This document shows positions 44,899 through 52,514 of a stretch of 64,000 bases of DNA, in pieces (position 1 is the stretch's first letter; every line of letters starts with the position of its first letter). The translations under genes were made by a program, and so were the position numbers. Location: positions 124,001-188,000 of the forward strand of contig CAZFXS010000007.1 in NCBI GenBank assembly GCA_964523395.1. The letters are read 5' to 3'. Origin of the DNA: JANYJZ01 sp964523395. GTDB lineage: Bacteria; Bacteroidota; Ignavibacteria; UBA10030; SZUA-254. Under the pieces are notes generated by a model. That model was not told the origin of the DNA. It made no database searches and saw nothing but the letters and a program-made list of their open reading frames with translations.

Positions 44899-45615
44899 AT
44901 GATTCTCAGTAAGAAAACCGCGATTGTTACCGGCGCAGGAAGAGGAATCGGCAAGGCAATAGCTGAATCTCTTGCAAAACAAGGAGCAAATGTCGTTCTC
45001 GCCGCGCGTACTTCGGATGAAATACACACTCTCGCAAAAGAAATTGAACGTTTGGGAGTTCGAACACTTCCCATCGTGACCGATGTGTCAGATGAAAAAT
45101 CTGTTGAGCACCTGGTTGCGGAAACGATAAAGAAATTTGGTTCGGTTGATATATTAATAAATAATGCCGGCATTGGCTCGTTCTCGAAAGTAGCGGAGCT
45201 CAATGTAAAAGATTTCGACAGGATGTGGGAAGTAAATATGCGCGGCGTATTTCTCTGCACGCGCGCGGTTCTTCCGTTCATGACGAACAACCGGTCAGGA
45301 GATATTGTGAATATTTCATCTCTTGCCGGGCGGAATTCGTTCATCGGAGGTGCCGGATATGCCGCGACAAAGTGGGCCCTCATTGGGTTCTCAAGGTGCC
45401 TCATGCTTGAAGTCCGTGAGCATAATATCAGGGTTATTACGTTATGTCCGGGTTCGGTCGATACTTCGTTTGCCGGGCCTTCCCATCAATCAAAACATAC
45501 GAACGCTATTCCAAAAGCAGACGATATCGCCCGGGTGACAATTGACGCCCTCAACATGCCGCGAAATGTCATGGTTAGTGAAATCGATATTCGTCCTACC
45601 AATCCAAAAGGCTGA
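44899..45615 (+). CDS. Short-chain dehydrogenase/reductase (FabG-like)
   Basis: The 238-residue SDR shows IVTGAGRGIGKAIAESL, LAARTSDEI (NADP preference), DILINNAGIGSFSK, IVNISSLAGRNSF and the active-site GYAATKWALIGFSR, then LCPGSVDTSF. It is a second SDR placed directly after the pterin block. It could take the other keto group of 6-pyruvoyltetrahydropterin, or be an unrelated 3-oxoacyl reductase. It overlaps no neighbour; the gap to the first SDR is 68 bases. Confidence 0.8.
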   Translation: MILSKKTAIVTGAGRGIGKAIAESLAKQGANVVLAARTSDEIHTLAKEIERLGVRTLPIVTDVSDEKSVEHLVAETIKKFGSVDILINNAGIGSFSKVAELNVKDFDRMWEVNMRGVFLCTRAVLPFMTNNRSGDIVNISSLAGRNSFIGGAGYAATKWALIGFSRCLMLEVREHNIRVITLCPGSVDTSFAGPSHQSKHTNAIPKADDIARVTIDALNMPRNVMVSEIDIRPTNPKG

Positions 45616-45641
45616 TTTCCTTACTTCAATGTAAAAAACAC

Positions 45642-45670
45642 TTGCGACTTTCCCGATAATACGGTAATAT
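45642..45670 (+). promoter_or_regulatory. Candidate promoter of the ferredoxin-NADP reductase gene
   Basis: TTGCGA (45642-45647), 17-base spacer, TAATAT (45665-45670), 24 bases before ATG 45694, with GAGGAT as ribosome-binding site. Confidence 0.45.
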
Positions 45671-45693
45671 ACCCCGAACTTATTTACGAGGAT

Positions 45694-46683
45694 ATGGCAG
45701 AAAAGAAAGTCGGACGTGTTGTTCACCGCAAGGAATTATCTCCTGTACTATCATTGTTTCGTGTTATACCGGATGATGGCGGACATTTCCCGCCATACAA
45801 GGCAGGCCAGTATGTTGCCTTGTCACGTGATAGTTGTAAGCTTACGAAGAAAATCATTGATGAGCATGGCAATGTTCATTATGAATATGATCTTGACGAG
45901 TCTGGAAATATTAAACGGGGCACGGTTACTCACTCGTACTCAATCGCATCAGCGCCGATAGAAACTGAGGAACAGGGGTATCTTGAATTTTATGTTGTGC
46001 TCGAATTGGTGAGGACTGAACGGCCGGGCAGACTTTCCGAATCACTCTTCAATATTGATCCCACATCTGATAATAAGCTTTATTACGTTAACAAGATTAC
46101 CGGCGAATTTACTCTGGAGCGGAGAGCGGCAGGATTTGACCATGTGTTCATGGTCGGCACAGGTACCGGACTCGCCCCATTCGCTTCAATGGTGAAACAG
46201 TTGCATTCGGAATCACTGAAAGGAAGCAAGCCCTCAGCAACATTCACGCTTCTTCACGCCAACCGGACATTTCATGAGCTGGCGTATCATGAGCAATTCC
46301 TTGAAATAGAAAAATCAAAATCATTTGACTTTGTATATGTCCCGTCAGTGAGTCGTCCGTCATCGGATCCGGCTGAATCTTCCGCCGGCCGGGGGAGAGG
46401 CAACAATATTCTCAGAATGATCATGGGAATGCCGGTAAAGGAAGAAGAGGAATTGATAAACGTAACCAGCAAAGGGGAAGCAAACACTATAAAGCGCGCG
46501 GAGGAAAATCTAAAGCGACTGGTGAAACCTGTTCTGTCAAAACAGTATTCGCGTGAAGTCCTGTTTGACAGGATAATATCCCAAAAAACAGTTATTCTTA
46601 CATGCGGGAATCCTCAGGTGATGGAAGATATCAAGCATGTCGCTGAAGTGAATAATATTGCGTTTGAGAAAGAAGACTGGTAA
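45694..46683 (+). CDS. Ferredoxin-NADP reductase family protein
   Basis: The 329-residue protein has an FAD-binding barrel (RVIPDDGGHFPPYKAGQYVALS; THSYSIASAP, the FAD motif) and an NAD(P) domain with MVGTGTGLAPFASMVKQL, LLHANRTFHEL and TCGNPQVMEDI. Two inserts are unusual for the family: a polar loop near residues 48-75 and a longer glycine/arginine and charged stretch near 215-270. It transfers electrons between NADPH and a ferredoxin or flavodoxin, or to an oxygenase partner. It appears to be a single-gene unit with its own promoter. Confidence 0.88.
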   Translation: MAEKKVGRVVHRKELSPVLSLFRVIPDDGGHFPPYKAGQYVALSRDSCKLTKKIIDEHGNVHYEYDLDESGNIKRGTVTHSYSIASAPIETEEQGYLEFYVVLELVRTERPGRLSESLFNIDPTSDNKLYYVNKITGEFTLERRAAGFDHVFMVGTGTGLAPFASMVKQLHSESLKGSKPSATFTLLHANRTFHELAYHEQFLEIEKSKSFDFVYVPSVSRPSSDPAESSAGRGRGNNILRMIMGMPVKEEEELINVTSKGEANTIKRAEENLKRLVKPVLSKQYSREVLFDRIISQKTVILTCGNPQVMEDIKHVAEVNNIAFEKEDW

Positions 46684-46740
46684 TAATTGGGGGTTGCGGA
46701 GTTTGAATTTCGAATCAGGAACACTAATCCGAAATGTCAA

Positions 46741-46989
46741 TCAGTTTTTTATCCCCAGATCGCCATACAATCCCAAGATACAATTCCTGCAGAAGTACAG
46801 AAGCTTATAATCTCCTATTTGCCTTTCAACTAACTGATCTTTGGAAAAACGTTCGCGGCAGACAGAGCATTTTTCCGTATTCAGTTCTTCCGGCGATTTC
46901 GGTCCTTGTCTAATGATAGTTTTGTAACCAACATACGCAACGAATCCGATGAGTATAAGAAATGTTACGGCAAGGATGGAAACGGTCAT
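46741..46989 (-). CDS. Small membrane-anchored zinc-ribbon protein
   Basis: The 82-residue protein has one N-terminal membrane helix (residues 4-22, ILAVTFLILIGFVAYVGY) and a short C-terminal domain with two CxxC pairs (C41-C44 in CSVC, C67-C70 in CRNC), a likely four-cysteine zinc ribbon facing the cytoplasm. I do not recognise a named family. It starts 3 bases after the stop of the O-methyltransferase gene and is probably cotranscribed with it. Confidence 0.7.
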   Translation of the reverse strand: MTVSILAVTFLILIGFVAYVGYKTIIRQGPKSPEELNTEKCSVCRERFSKDQLVERQIGDYKLLYFCRNCILGLYGDLGIKN

Positions 46990-46992
46990 AGG

Positions 46993-47619
46993 TTATAGCT
47001 TCATACTGACTGAAACTCCGTCGCGCAACGGGATGATTGTGGTGAATAGCTCTTTCGATGAATATATCATCCGGTTGTAGGTAAGGATGCCTGCTGTTGC
47101 GGCATCAGGTTTTTTCCCGATGATTTTTCCGCTCCAGAGAACATTATCGCTGATGAGAAGCCCGCCTTTACGCAACCTAGGAACCGCTTTGCGAAATACA
47201 GCGGGATATTGATGTTTGTCGACGTCGTTGAAAATGATATCGAACTTTCCGTCAACTGTGTCAATAAGGTTCAATGCATTTCCAACCATAAACGTAATCT
47301 TTGTGGTTAATTTTCCGCGCTTAAAATACGCGCGCGCCGTAGCGGCGTTATCGGCATTGCCTTCGGTACAGATAATTTCTCCCTTTTTGCCGATTCCCTT
47401 CGCAAACCAGTAGGCAGAATAACCGTAACCGGAACCAAGTTCAAGAATTCGCGAAGCTTTCATCATTCGTGCAGTCATATATAAAAATCTTCCGACTAAA
47501 GGACCGATAATTGGAAAATTTTTCTTGGCCGCAACCTTTTCCATGTCCTCTAACACCGCATCACGGTCAGAAGTAACATTCAGAAGGTATTCGGTGATAT
47601 TTTGGTTGACGATGTCCAT
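46993..47619 (-). CDS. O-methyltransferase, family 3 (CCoAOMT/COMT-like)
   Basis: The 208-residue protein has the SAM-binding loop ILELGSGYGYSAYWFAKG, the acidic residue after strand two (ICTEGN), the metal-binding FDIIFNDVDKHQYP and LLISDNVLWSGK. Family 3 enzymes are cation-dependent and methylate catechol-like hydroxyls or other small acceptors. The substrate is unknown. Length (about 210) is normal. A small zinc-ribbon protein gene follows 3 bases after it. Confidence 0.9.
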   Translation of the reverse strand: MDIVNQNITEYLLNVTSDRDAVLEDMEKVAAKKNFPIIGPLVGRFLYMTARMMKASRILELGSGYGYSAYWFAKGIGKKGEIICTEGNADNAATARAYFKRGKLTTKITFMVGNALNLIDTVDGKFDIIFNDVDKHQYPAVFRKAVPRLRKGGLLISDNVLWSGKIIGKKPDAATAGILTYNRMIYSSKELFTTIIPLRDGVSVSMKL

Positions 47620-47771
47620 ACCTGAAGAAATATAGAAAGATAATAAGGAAAGTCAAAGATTTACGTAGAGTAATGATTGTACAACTCAATGATGGCTCGT
47701 TGCAACTGTCTGAAAAAATGTTAATCTTAGTCAGTAATAAAAACCTCTCAGGAACTATTTTCTAAGTATCT

Positions 47772-48320
47772 ATGACGCGTGCTGATGCTCTTGAACTTCT
47801 CAAAGAATACACAAAAAGCGATGCGCTGATTAAACATATGCTTGCCGTAGAAGCAGCGATGCGCGCATATGCAAAAAAATATAACGAAGACGAGGAGAAG
47901 TGGGGGATTACGGGATTATTGCATGATTTCGACTATGAAATGTATCCTGATGCGCCAGATCATCCTCTGAAGGGGTCTGAAATATTAAAACAAAAAGGAT
48001 ATCCGGATGATATCCGGACAGCAATTCTCGGCCATGCTTCGTACACCGGTGTTCCAAGGGAAACAGCAATGGCGAAAGCACTATTTGCGAGCGATGAGTT
48101 ATGCGGTTTTATCATGGCCTGTTCTGTTATCAGGCCGAACAAAATCGCCGACCTGGAAGTTTCTTCTGTTAAGAAAAAATTAAAAGACAAAGGGTTTGCA
48201 AGAAATGTCAGCCGAGACGACATTACGCAGGGAATTGCAGAACTTGGCGTGACTCTCGATGATCATATAAAATTTGTCATCGATGCCATGAAATCTGAAT
48301 CTCAGGCGCTGGGGCTGTAA
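47772..48320 (+). CDS. HD-domain hydrolase
   Basis: The 182-residue protein has HMLAVEAAM (first histidine H21), LLHDFDYE (the HD pair, about H51-D52) and ILGHASYTG, followed by a conserved ALFASDELCGFI. This is the pattern of small stand-alone HDIG proteins, presumed metal-dependent phosphohydrolases acting on nucleotides or similar small molecules. The substrate is not known. The gene stands alone between divergent and convergent neighbours. Confidence 0.88.
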   Translation: MTRADALELLKEYTKSDALIKHMLAVEAAMRAYAKKYNEDEEKWGITGLLHDFDYEMYPDAPDHPLKGSEILKQKGYPDDIRTAILGHASYTGVPRETAMAKALFASDELCGFIMACSVIRPNKIADLEVSSVKKKLKDKGFARNVSRDDITQGIAELGVTLDDHIKFVIDAMKSESQALGL

Positions 48321-48334
48321 GAACCGTAAAGAGT

Positions 48335-49201
48335 TCAAAAGAAATCTACCGTAAACCCGAGTCCGATTGTTGTCAGGTGTTGATCAAAATATTCCGCAAA
48401 CATATGTCTGCCGTTGTAGAATGCCAAGTACATGACCGGACCTTTGCCATACCAATGTCCGAATTTAATTCCTGCCTGGGCATTATGTGAGGCGGCGTAG
48501 ACAGGGGTACCTGTTATGGTCAGGTTATAGGCGGCGAACAAATTCACGGGATGTGAAAAAAGCGTACCAAACAATTTATCTGAATATATTTCAGCGCCGG
48601 TGAGATATGAAAACCGTTGGACGGCTGACGGACGGACAAGCGTGGCATAACTTATCCCGCCGTAATACCGGACTACGGCAGAAGACATTGTGACCGCGTG
48701 AGCGATGACCAGTTCTCCGAAATCTCTCGTGAACGGAATCGGCGGACGATTATTCAGCCATGTTTGCGTTTGCTGAAGAAAATGCCCGTCGACAAAATGA
48801 GCGCTCTGGTGGAGCAAACGAAGGCGGGCATAAACGCGGTTTTCGTAAGATCCGACTGACGTTGTAAGGTTACCGCCAAAGAAACCGTCTATGGCGTCGA
48901 TCTGGAGTCTGAGCCCTTGCGCACCGGTCGTGTATGCGTATGCCATGAAATCAATGCCGGCGGTTATTGTTACCGAATCTTCTGATATCTGATATCCGAA
49001 TACATCGATGGAGTTGCCGATATCGACTTTCATCTCTCCGGCGTCGAGGAATTTGAATACGCCGATCCTCGGCTCTTGAATATTTGCTTTAAGCGGAGCG
49101 AAATGCACTCCGGGCGGAAGAAAGGTAAACTGTGAGAAGGATTGCTGTGAATAATGGATGATCGCAAAAACAAGTAAAAGAAATTTGATCCAGGTTTTCA
49201 T
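48335..49201 (-). CDS. DUF1207 outer membrane protein
   Basis: From ATG 49201 the product has 288 residues: signal peptide (MKTWIKFLLLVFAIIHYSQQ), then FLPPGVHFAPLKANIQEPRI, DIGNSIDVFGYQ, TTGAQGLRLQIDAIDGFFGG and a beta-rich remainder ending in LGFTVDFF. This pattern is that of DUF1207, a family of predicted outer membrane proteins with unknown role. An in-frame ATG five codons upstream (49216) is an alternative start. The stop lies 15 bases from the end of the HD gene on the other strand. Confidence 0.78.
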   Translation of the reverse strand: MKTWIKFLLLVFAIIHYSQQSFSQFTFLPPGVHFAPLKANIQEPRIGVFKFLDAGEMKVDIGNSIDVFGYQISEDSVTITAGIDFMAYAYTTGAQGLRLQIDAIDGFFGGNLTTSVGSYENRVYARLRLLHQSAHFVDGHFLQQTQTWLNNRPPIPFTRDFGELVIAHAVTMSSAVVRYYGGISYATLVRPSAVQRFSYLTGAEIYSDKLFGTLFSHPVNLFAAYNLTITGTPVYAASHNAQAGIKFGHWYGKGPVMYLAFYNGRHMFAEYFDQHLTTIGLGFTVDFF

Positions 49202-49280
49202 AAGATGTAATCGCAAATCGAAAAATAATTGCCGATAATATACTACGGAATGAAGCGATACGCAATAAAATTTTTTACGT

Positions 49281-50444
49281 ATGGAATCTACTGAACAAAA
49301 CGGCGCATTTGGTTTTTCGGATGAGGAACTTCTTCGCTATAGCCGGCATCTGGTGCTGCCGGAAGTGGGAATGGAGGGCCAGAAAAAGTTAAAGACGGCC
49401 AAGGTGCTCATTGTCGGTGCCGGCGGGCTTGGCTCACCGCTTGCGTTGTATCTCGCCGCCGCGGGAGTCGGTACAATCGGTATTGTTGATTTCGACGCGG
49501 TAGATCTCTCGAATTTACAACGGCAAATTCTTCATACTGTGCATGATGTGGGACGTCCGAAAGTGGTTTCTGCTAGAGAGCATGTTGCATCTCTTAATCC
49601 TGACATTGTTATTAATACATATGAAACCCCTTTAACATCAGGAAATGCATTTGATATTATTCGGCCGTATGACATTGTTGTCGACGGAACCGATAATTTT
49701 CCTACCAGATATCTTGTAAACGATGCCTGTGTGATACTGAAAAAGAAAAATGTGTACGGAAGTATCTTCCGGTTTGACGGGCAGGTATCAGTCTTTGACG
49801 CGGAGAATGGTCCGTGCTACCGTTGCCTGTATCCCGTGCCTCCGCCACCCGGACTTGTGCCTAGCTGTGCCGAAGGAGGCGTATTGGGTGTCTTGCCGGG
49901 AATTATCGGGTCTCTTCAGGCATTGGAAACAATTAAACTGATTATAGGGAAGGGAGACACTCTCACCGGCAGGCTCGTTCTTTTTGACACATTGAAGTTT
50001 ACCGTGAGAGAATTGCATCTCAAGAAAAATCCCGAATGTCCTGTCTGTGGTGTAAATCCCACCATTCATTCGCTCATAGACTACGATGAGTTTTGCGGCA
50101 TCCAAAAGCAGCCTGTCATAGAAAATAATCTATTTGAGATTACTCCTGAAGAGCTTCACGCCAGGCTGCAACAAGGAGAGCGCCCTTTTATGCTGGATGT
50201 TCGCGAGCAGTATGAGTATGATATTGCCAATCTTAAAGGATACCTCATTCCCCTGAAGGAACTTCCTCATCGCGTTAAAGAACTTGACCCCGCAAGGGAA
50301 ATTATAGTGTATTGCAGGACAGGCAGGCGGAGTGCAAGTGCAGTGGCACTGTTACGTGAAGAAGGTTTTTCCAACGTTAAAAATCTTGTGGGTGGAATCG
50401 TCGCCTGGGCTGAGAAGATTGATAAGGAGATGCCGCGGTATTAG
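49281..50444 (+). CDS. moeB: MoeB/ThiF-type adenylyltransferase with C-terminal rhodanese domain
   Basis: The 387-residue protein has an E1-like half: RYSRHLVLPEVGMEGQKKL, the ATP-binding VGAGGLGSPLALYLAAAG, NLQRQILH, VDGTDNFPTRY, a CYRC pair and a CPVC pair for zinc. The C-terminal 110 residues are a rhodanese domain with MLDVREQYEYDIA and the persulfide cysteine in VYCRTGRRSASA. Such proteins activate the C-terminus of a sulfur-carrier protein (MoaD or ThiS type) and can supply sulfur, in molybdopterin, thiamine or tRNA thiolation pathways. No carrier gene is adjacent. A palindrome begins 12 bases after the stop. Confidence 0.92.
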   Translation: MESTEQNGAFGFSDEELLRYSRHLVLPEVGMEGQKKLKTAKVLIVGAGGLGSPLALYLAAAGVGTIGIVDFDAVDLSNLQRQILHTVHDVGRPKVVSAREHVASLNPDIVINTYETPLTSGNAFDIIRPYDIVVDGTDNFPTRYLVNDACVILKKKNVYGSIFRFDGQVSVFDAENGPCYRCLYPVPPPPGLVPSCAEGGVLGVLPGIIGSLQALETIKLIIGKGDTLTGRLVLFDTLKFTVRELHLKKNPECPVCGVNPTIHSLIDYDEFCGIQKQPVIENNLFEITPEELHARLQQGERPFMLDVREQYEYDIANLKGYLIPLKELPHRVKELDPAREIIVYCRTGRRSASAVALLREEGFSNVKNLVGGIVAWAEKIDKEMPRY

Positions 50445-50456
50445 TTTGGGATGTAA

Positions 50457-50484
50457 CTGACCCTGAACAGAGTCGAACGGTCAG
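50457..50484. repeat. REP-like palindrome upstream of the GIY-YIG gene
   Basis: CTGACC (50457-50462) and GGTCAG (50479-50484) enclose a centre with GAACAGAGTCGA, which differs by two bases from the loop GAGCGGAGTCGA of the copy at 50881-50910. It sits between the moeB stop and the GIY-YIG start. Confidence 0.7.
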
Positions 50485-50527
50485 ATTTTGAATGCCTGTT
50501 ATAAATACAAGGGAGGAAGTTTTAACT

Positions 50528-50851
50528 TTGGGATGGCTTTATATTTTACTTTGTGCTGATGGCACGTATTATGTTGGTAGCACCAATAACCTTACTCGTC
50601 GAATGAAAGAGCATGCGCGAGGATCCGGTTCTGGATATACCTCTCAACGGTTGCCGTTGAAGTTGGTTTTCGCTCGCGAATACAAAAGGATAAAAACTGC
50701 AAGGGGAGCGGAATTAAAGGTTAAAAAATGGTCGAGAAAGAAAAAAGAAGCGCTTGTTCAAGGAGATTTTGAAATGCTTCATATTCTTTCGCAATGTAGA
50801 AACAAATCTCATTATTCGTTTAACCCTAAGGCAAGAAGTGAAAATGTGTGA
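50528..50851 (+). CDS. GIY-YIG family nuclease (UPF0213/YhbQ-like)
   Basis: From TTG 50528 the protein has 107 residues: GWLYILLCADGTYYVGSTNN (the GIY...YIG pair appears as WLY...YVG), then NLTRRMKEHARG with the catalytic arginine, LVFAREYK, and the metal-binding glutamate in RGAELKVKKW, followed by a polar tail. The TTG is chosen because a GGAGGA site (50512-50517) stands 10 bases before it and because family members start just before this motif; an upstream ATG at 50492 lacks such a site. GIY-YIG enzymes are single-strand or hairpin-cutting endonucleases in repair, restriction and mobile introns. The gene is bracketed by palindromic repeats. Confidence 0.87.
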   Translation: MGWLYILLCADGTYYVGSTNNLTRRMKEHARGSGSGYTSQRLPLKLVFAREYKRIKTARGAELKVKKWSRKKKEALVQGDFEMLHILSQCRNKSHYSFNPKARSENV

Positions 50852-50856
50852 TAATT

Positions 50857-50910
50857 CAGATGCCTCGGCTCCGCTCGGCATCTGACCCTGAGCGGAGTCG
50901 AAGGGTCAGA
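50857..50910. repeat. Inverted pair of REP-like palindromes after the GIY-YIG gene
   Basis: Two hairpins share bases: CAGATGCC...GGCATCTG (50857-50884) and TCTGACCCT...AGGGTCAGA (50881-50910). Both have a 12-base loop. The first loop, TCGGCTCCGCTC, is the reverse complement of the second, GAGCGGAGTCGA, apart from one base. The stems are unrelated. So the loop is conserved in opposite orientations and the stems vary, a REPIN-like arrangement. Confidence 0.8.
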
Positions 50911-51015
50911 TAAAAAACCAGATGCAAAAAGTGAGCATCTTGAACAAGATTAGGTTAGGTTCTACCTCATCTTTTATCCTTCTCCCAATAAGGAGAGGAT
51001 AACATGTGTTGACTC

Positions 51016-51044
51016 TTGTAACTCGTCCCTTATTTTGGTACATT
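51016..51044 (+). promoter_or_regulatory. Weak candidate promoter of the barrel gene
   Basis: TTGTAA (51016-51021), 17-base spacer, TACATT (51039-51044). The ATG at 51093 is preceded by AAAGGAG. The remaining bases between the repeats and this site hold no gene I can support. Confidence 0.3.
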
Positions 51045-51092
51045 CCTACGTTTATTTCTCGAACCAATACAATGTTCAAAGGAGTATATTTC

Positions 51093-51863
51093 ATGCGCAA
51101 AGTGTGGCCAGTTATTATTTGCTTACTCGTGTTCAGTATTTCCGGGCTCATCGCTCAAATCGAAGAACAAGAAGAGCCGGTTCCGCCGAAGCGGGCTGTT
51201 CAGGCAAAGCTTGGCGGCGGGCTGGGCCTTACATCGAATTGGCTGATGCTTGATCTGGATCCGCTGAACCGCGTGCTCGCGGGTGCGAATGCCACACCGT
51301 TTGATCACAATAGTCTGTTTATGACGGGCGGCCAGGTCTATGCATATGTTCTATTCGTGCCGAATGTGCGCGTTGGTTTTCTCGGTGCCGGGGGAAGCAT
51401 GGAGTCGTCTTCGCTTGAACAATCAACCAACACCAGGCGGAATGTCGATCTTTCCGTTGGTATGGGGGGAGCAAGTATTGATTATGTTATACCGCTGATG
51501 CCTCGTCTGGATCTTACAGTCGGGACAGTGCTGGGAGGCGGATATATGAAACTCAAAATGACGCGTGATGACGGAACAGGAAAAGTGTGGGGGGATTTGT
51601 GGAATGAATATGGAAGTCAGCAGCCGGCTCAGGAATACACGAGAACGCTTGAAGGAACATTTTTTGTGTACCAGCCATCAGTCAATCTCGAATTTGCAAT
51701 TCTCCGCTGGCTGGGAGTGAGGGCGGGTGTGAGTTATCTCGGTGCTGTTGATGCCGACTGGAAACTGGACAATACCTATGATGTTTCCGGTGTGCCGGAT
51801 GATGTAAACGCGAAAGGATTTATGATTAATGCGGGAGTGTTTGTGGGGACGTTTGTGTTTTAA
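51093..51863 (+). CDS. Outer membrane beta-barrel protein of unknown function
   Basis: From ATG 51093, supported by AAAGGAG eight bases upstream, the product has 256 residues: signal peptide (MRKVWPVIICLLVFSISGLIAQ), then an acidic/proline linker (EEQEEPVPPKRA) and about eight to ten alternating strands with aromatic edges (AKLGGGLGLTSNWL, VRVGFLGAGGSME, LDLTVGTVLGGGYMK), ending in GVFVGTFVF. This is typical of a small porin-like or OmpW/OmpA-barrel protein. No family name is safe. An upstream in-frame ATG (51006) would precede the signal peptide by 29 residues and is not chosen. Confidence 0.72.
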   Translation: MRKVWPVIICLLVFSISGLIAQIEEQEEPVPPKRAVQAKLGGGLGLTSNWLMLDLDPLNRVLAGANATPFDHNSLFMTGGQVYAYVLFVPNVRVGFLGAGGSMESSSLEQSTNTRRNVDLSVGMGGASIDYVIPLMPRLDLTVGTVLGGGYMKLKMTRDDGTGKVWGDLWNEYGSQQPAQEYTRTLEGTFFVYQPSVNLEFAILRWLGVRAGVSYLGAVDADWKLDNTYDVSGVPDDVNAKGFMINAGVFVGTFVF

Positions 51864-51896
51864 ATGGATCGGGATATTTTTAAGCGATTTTGAAGT

Positions 51897-52514
51897 TTAT
51901 GCGGTTTCTAAAGGAATGTACAGATGTTCATTGATTTTTCTAAATGTTAATGGTGTTATAATGGTCTGCACACCATGTATGGTAATCGTTTCCAATATGA
52001 GTTCGCACTCTTCGTACTTCCGGAAGGGTGCTGAGAATGTCAAAACTATTCTTTTTGTTTCGTTTGAAAGTGAAAGGATAGATGGTGGCATTGATTTCGA
52101 AGGATCATAATTATCACCCTCAATTAAGACCGACTCGAAAGGACAAGTCGGCTTACCTGCAAAAATTAATTTGATTTTGGATAAATCCAGATACATCGAA
52201 TCATTTTTACTTTCAACTGTCAACCATACACGACCATCATTATAGGAAGAGAGATGAACCGGAGTGGGTATGACTGGTAATGCCGGAGGTCCTATCCAGA
52301 GCGGGAGTTTGTCGCAAGTAATGGGTCCTACTTTGATAGAGAAATTTTGATCGGAAAAAATGAATCCTCGTCCTGAAGACGATTCTATCTCTGCCCATCC
52401 CCATCCCGCCGATTGTATAAAAAAGGTATCGCGGGATGTAATTGAAGAACAGTGGAAGAAACATGTACTCAGTAAAGCAGTAATTAAAACAATATAAAAC
52501 GATCTATGTTTCAT
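51897..52514 (-). CDS. Predicted lipoprotein of unknown function
   Basis: From ATG 52514 the product has 205 residues with a lipoprotein signal (MKHRSFYIVLITALLSTCFFHCSS; likely lipidated C22) and a beta-rich domain with no motif I recognise (GRVWLTVESKNDSMYLDLSKIKL-type strands). The start overlaps the stop of the acyl-CoA synthetase gene by four bases (ATGA), so translation is coupled to it, although nothing in the sequence links their functions. The composition is more AT-rich than the neighbours. Confidence 0.7.
   Translation of the reverse strand: MKHRSFYIVLITALLSTCFFHCSSITSRDTFFIQSAGWGWAEIESSSGRGFIFSDQNFSIKVGPITCDKLPLWIGPPALPVIPTPVHLSSYNDGRVWLTVESKNDSMYLDLSKIKLIFAGKPTCPFESVLIEGDNYDPSKSMPPSILSLSNETKRIVLTFSAPFRKYEECELILETITIHGVQTIITPLTFRKINEHLYIPLETA

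Noticed and set aside
50492..50527. ATG 50492 as start of the GIY-YIG gene
   Set aside because: It has no ribosome-binding site, whereas GGAGGA stands 10 bases before TTG 50528, right before the conserved domain.
51180..51195. CCGCCGAAGCGG core of the 31001 palindrome in the barrel gene
   Set aside because: Here it encodes PPKR in a linker, lacks the outer arms, and the match is short.
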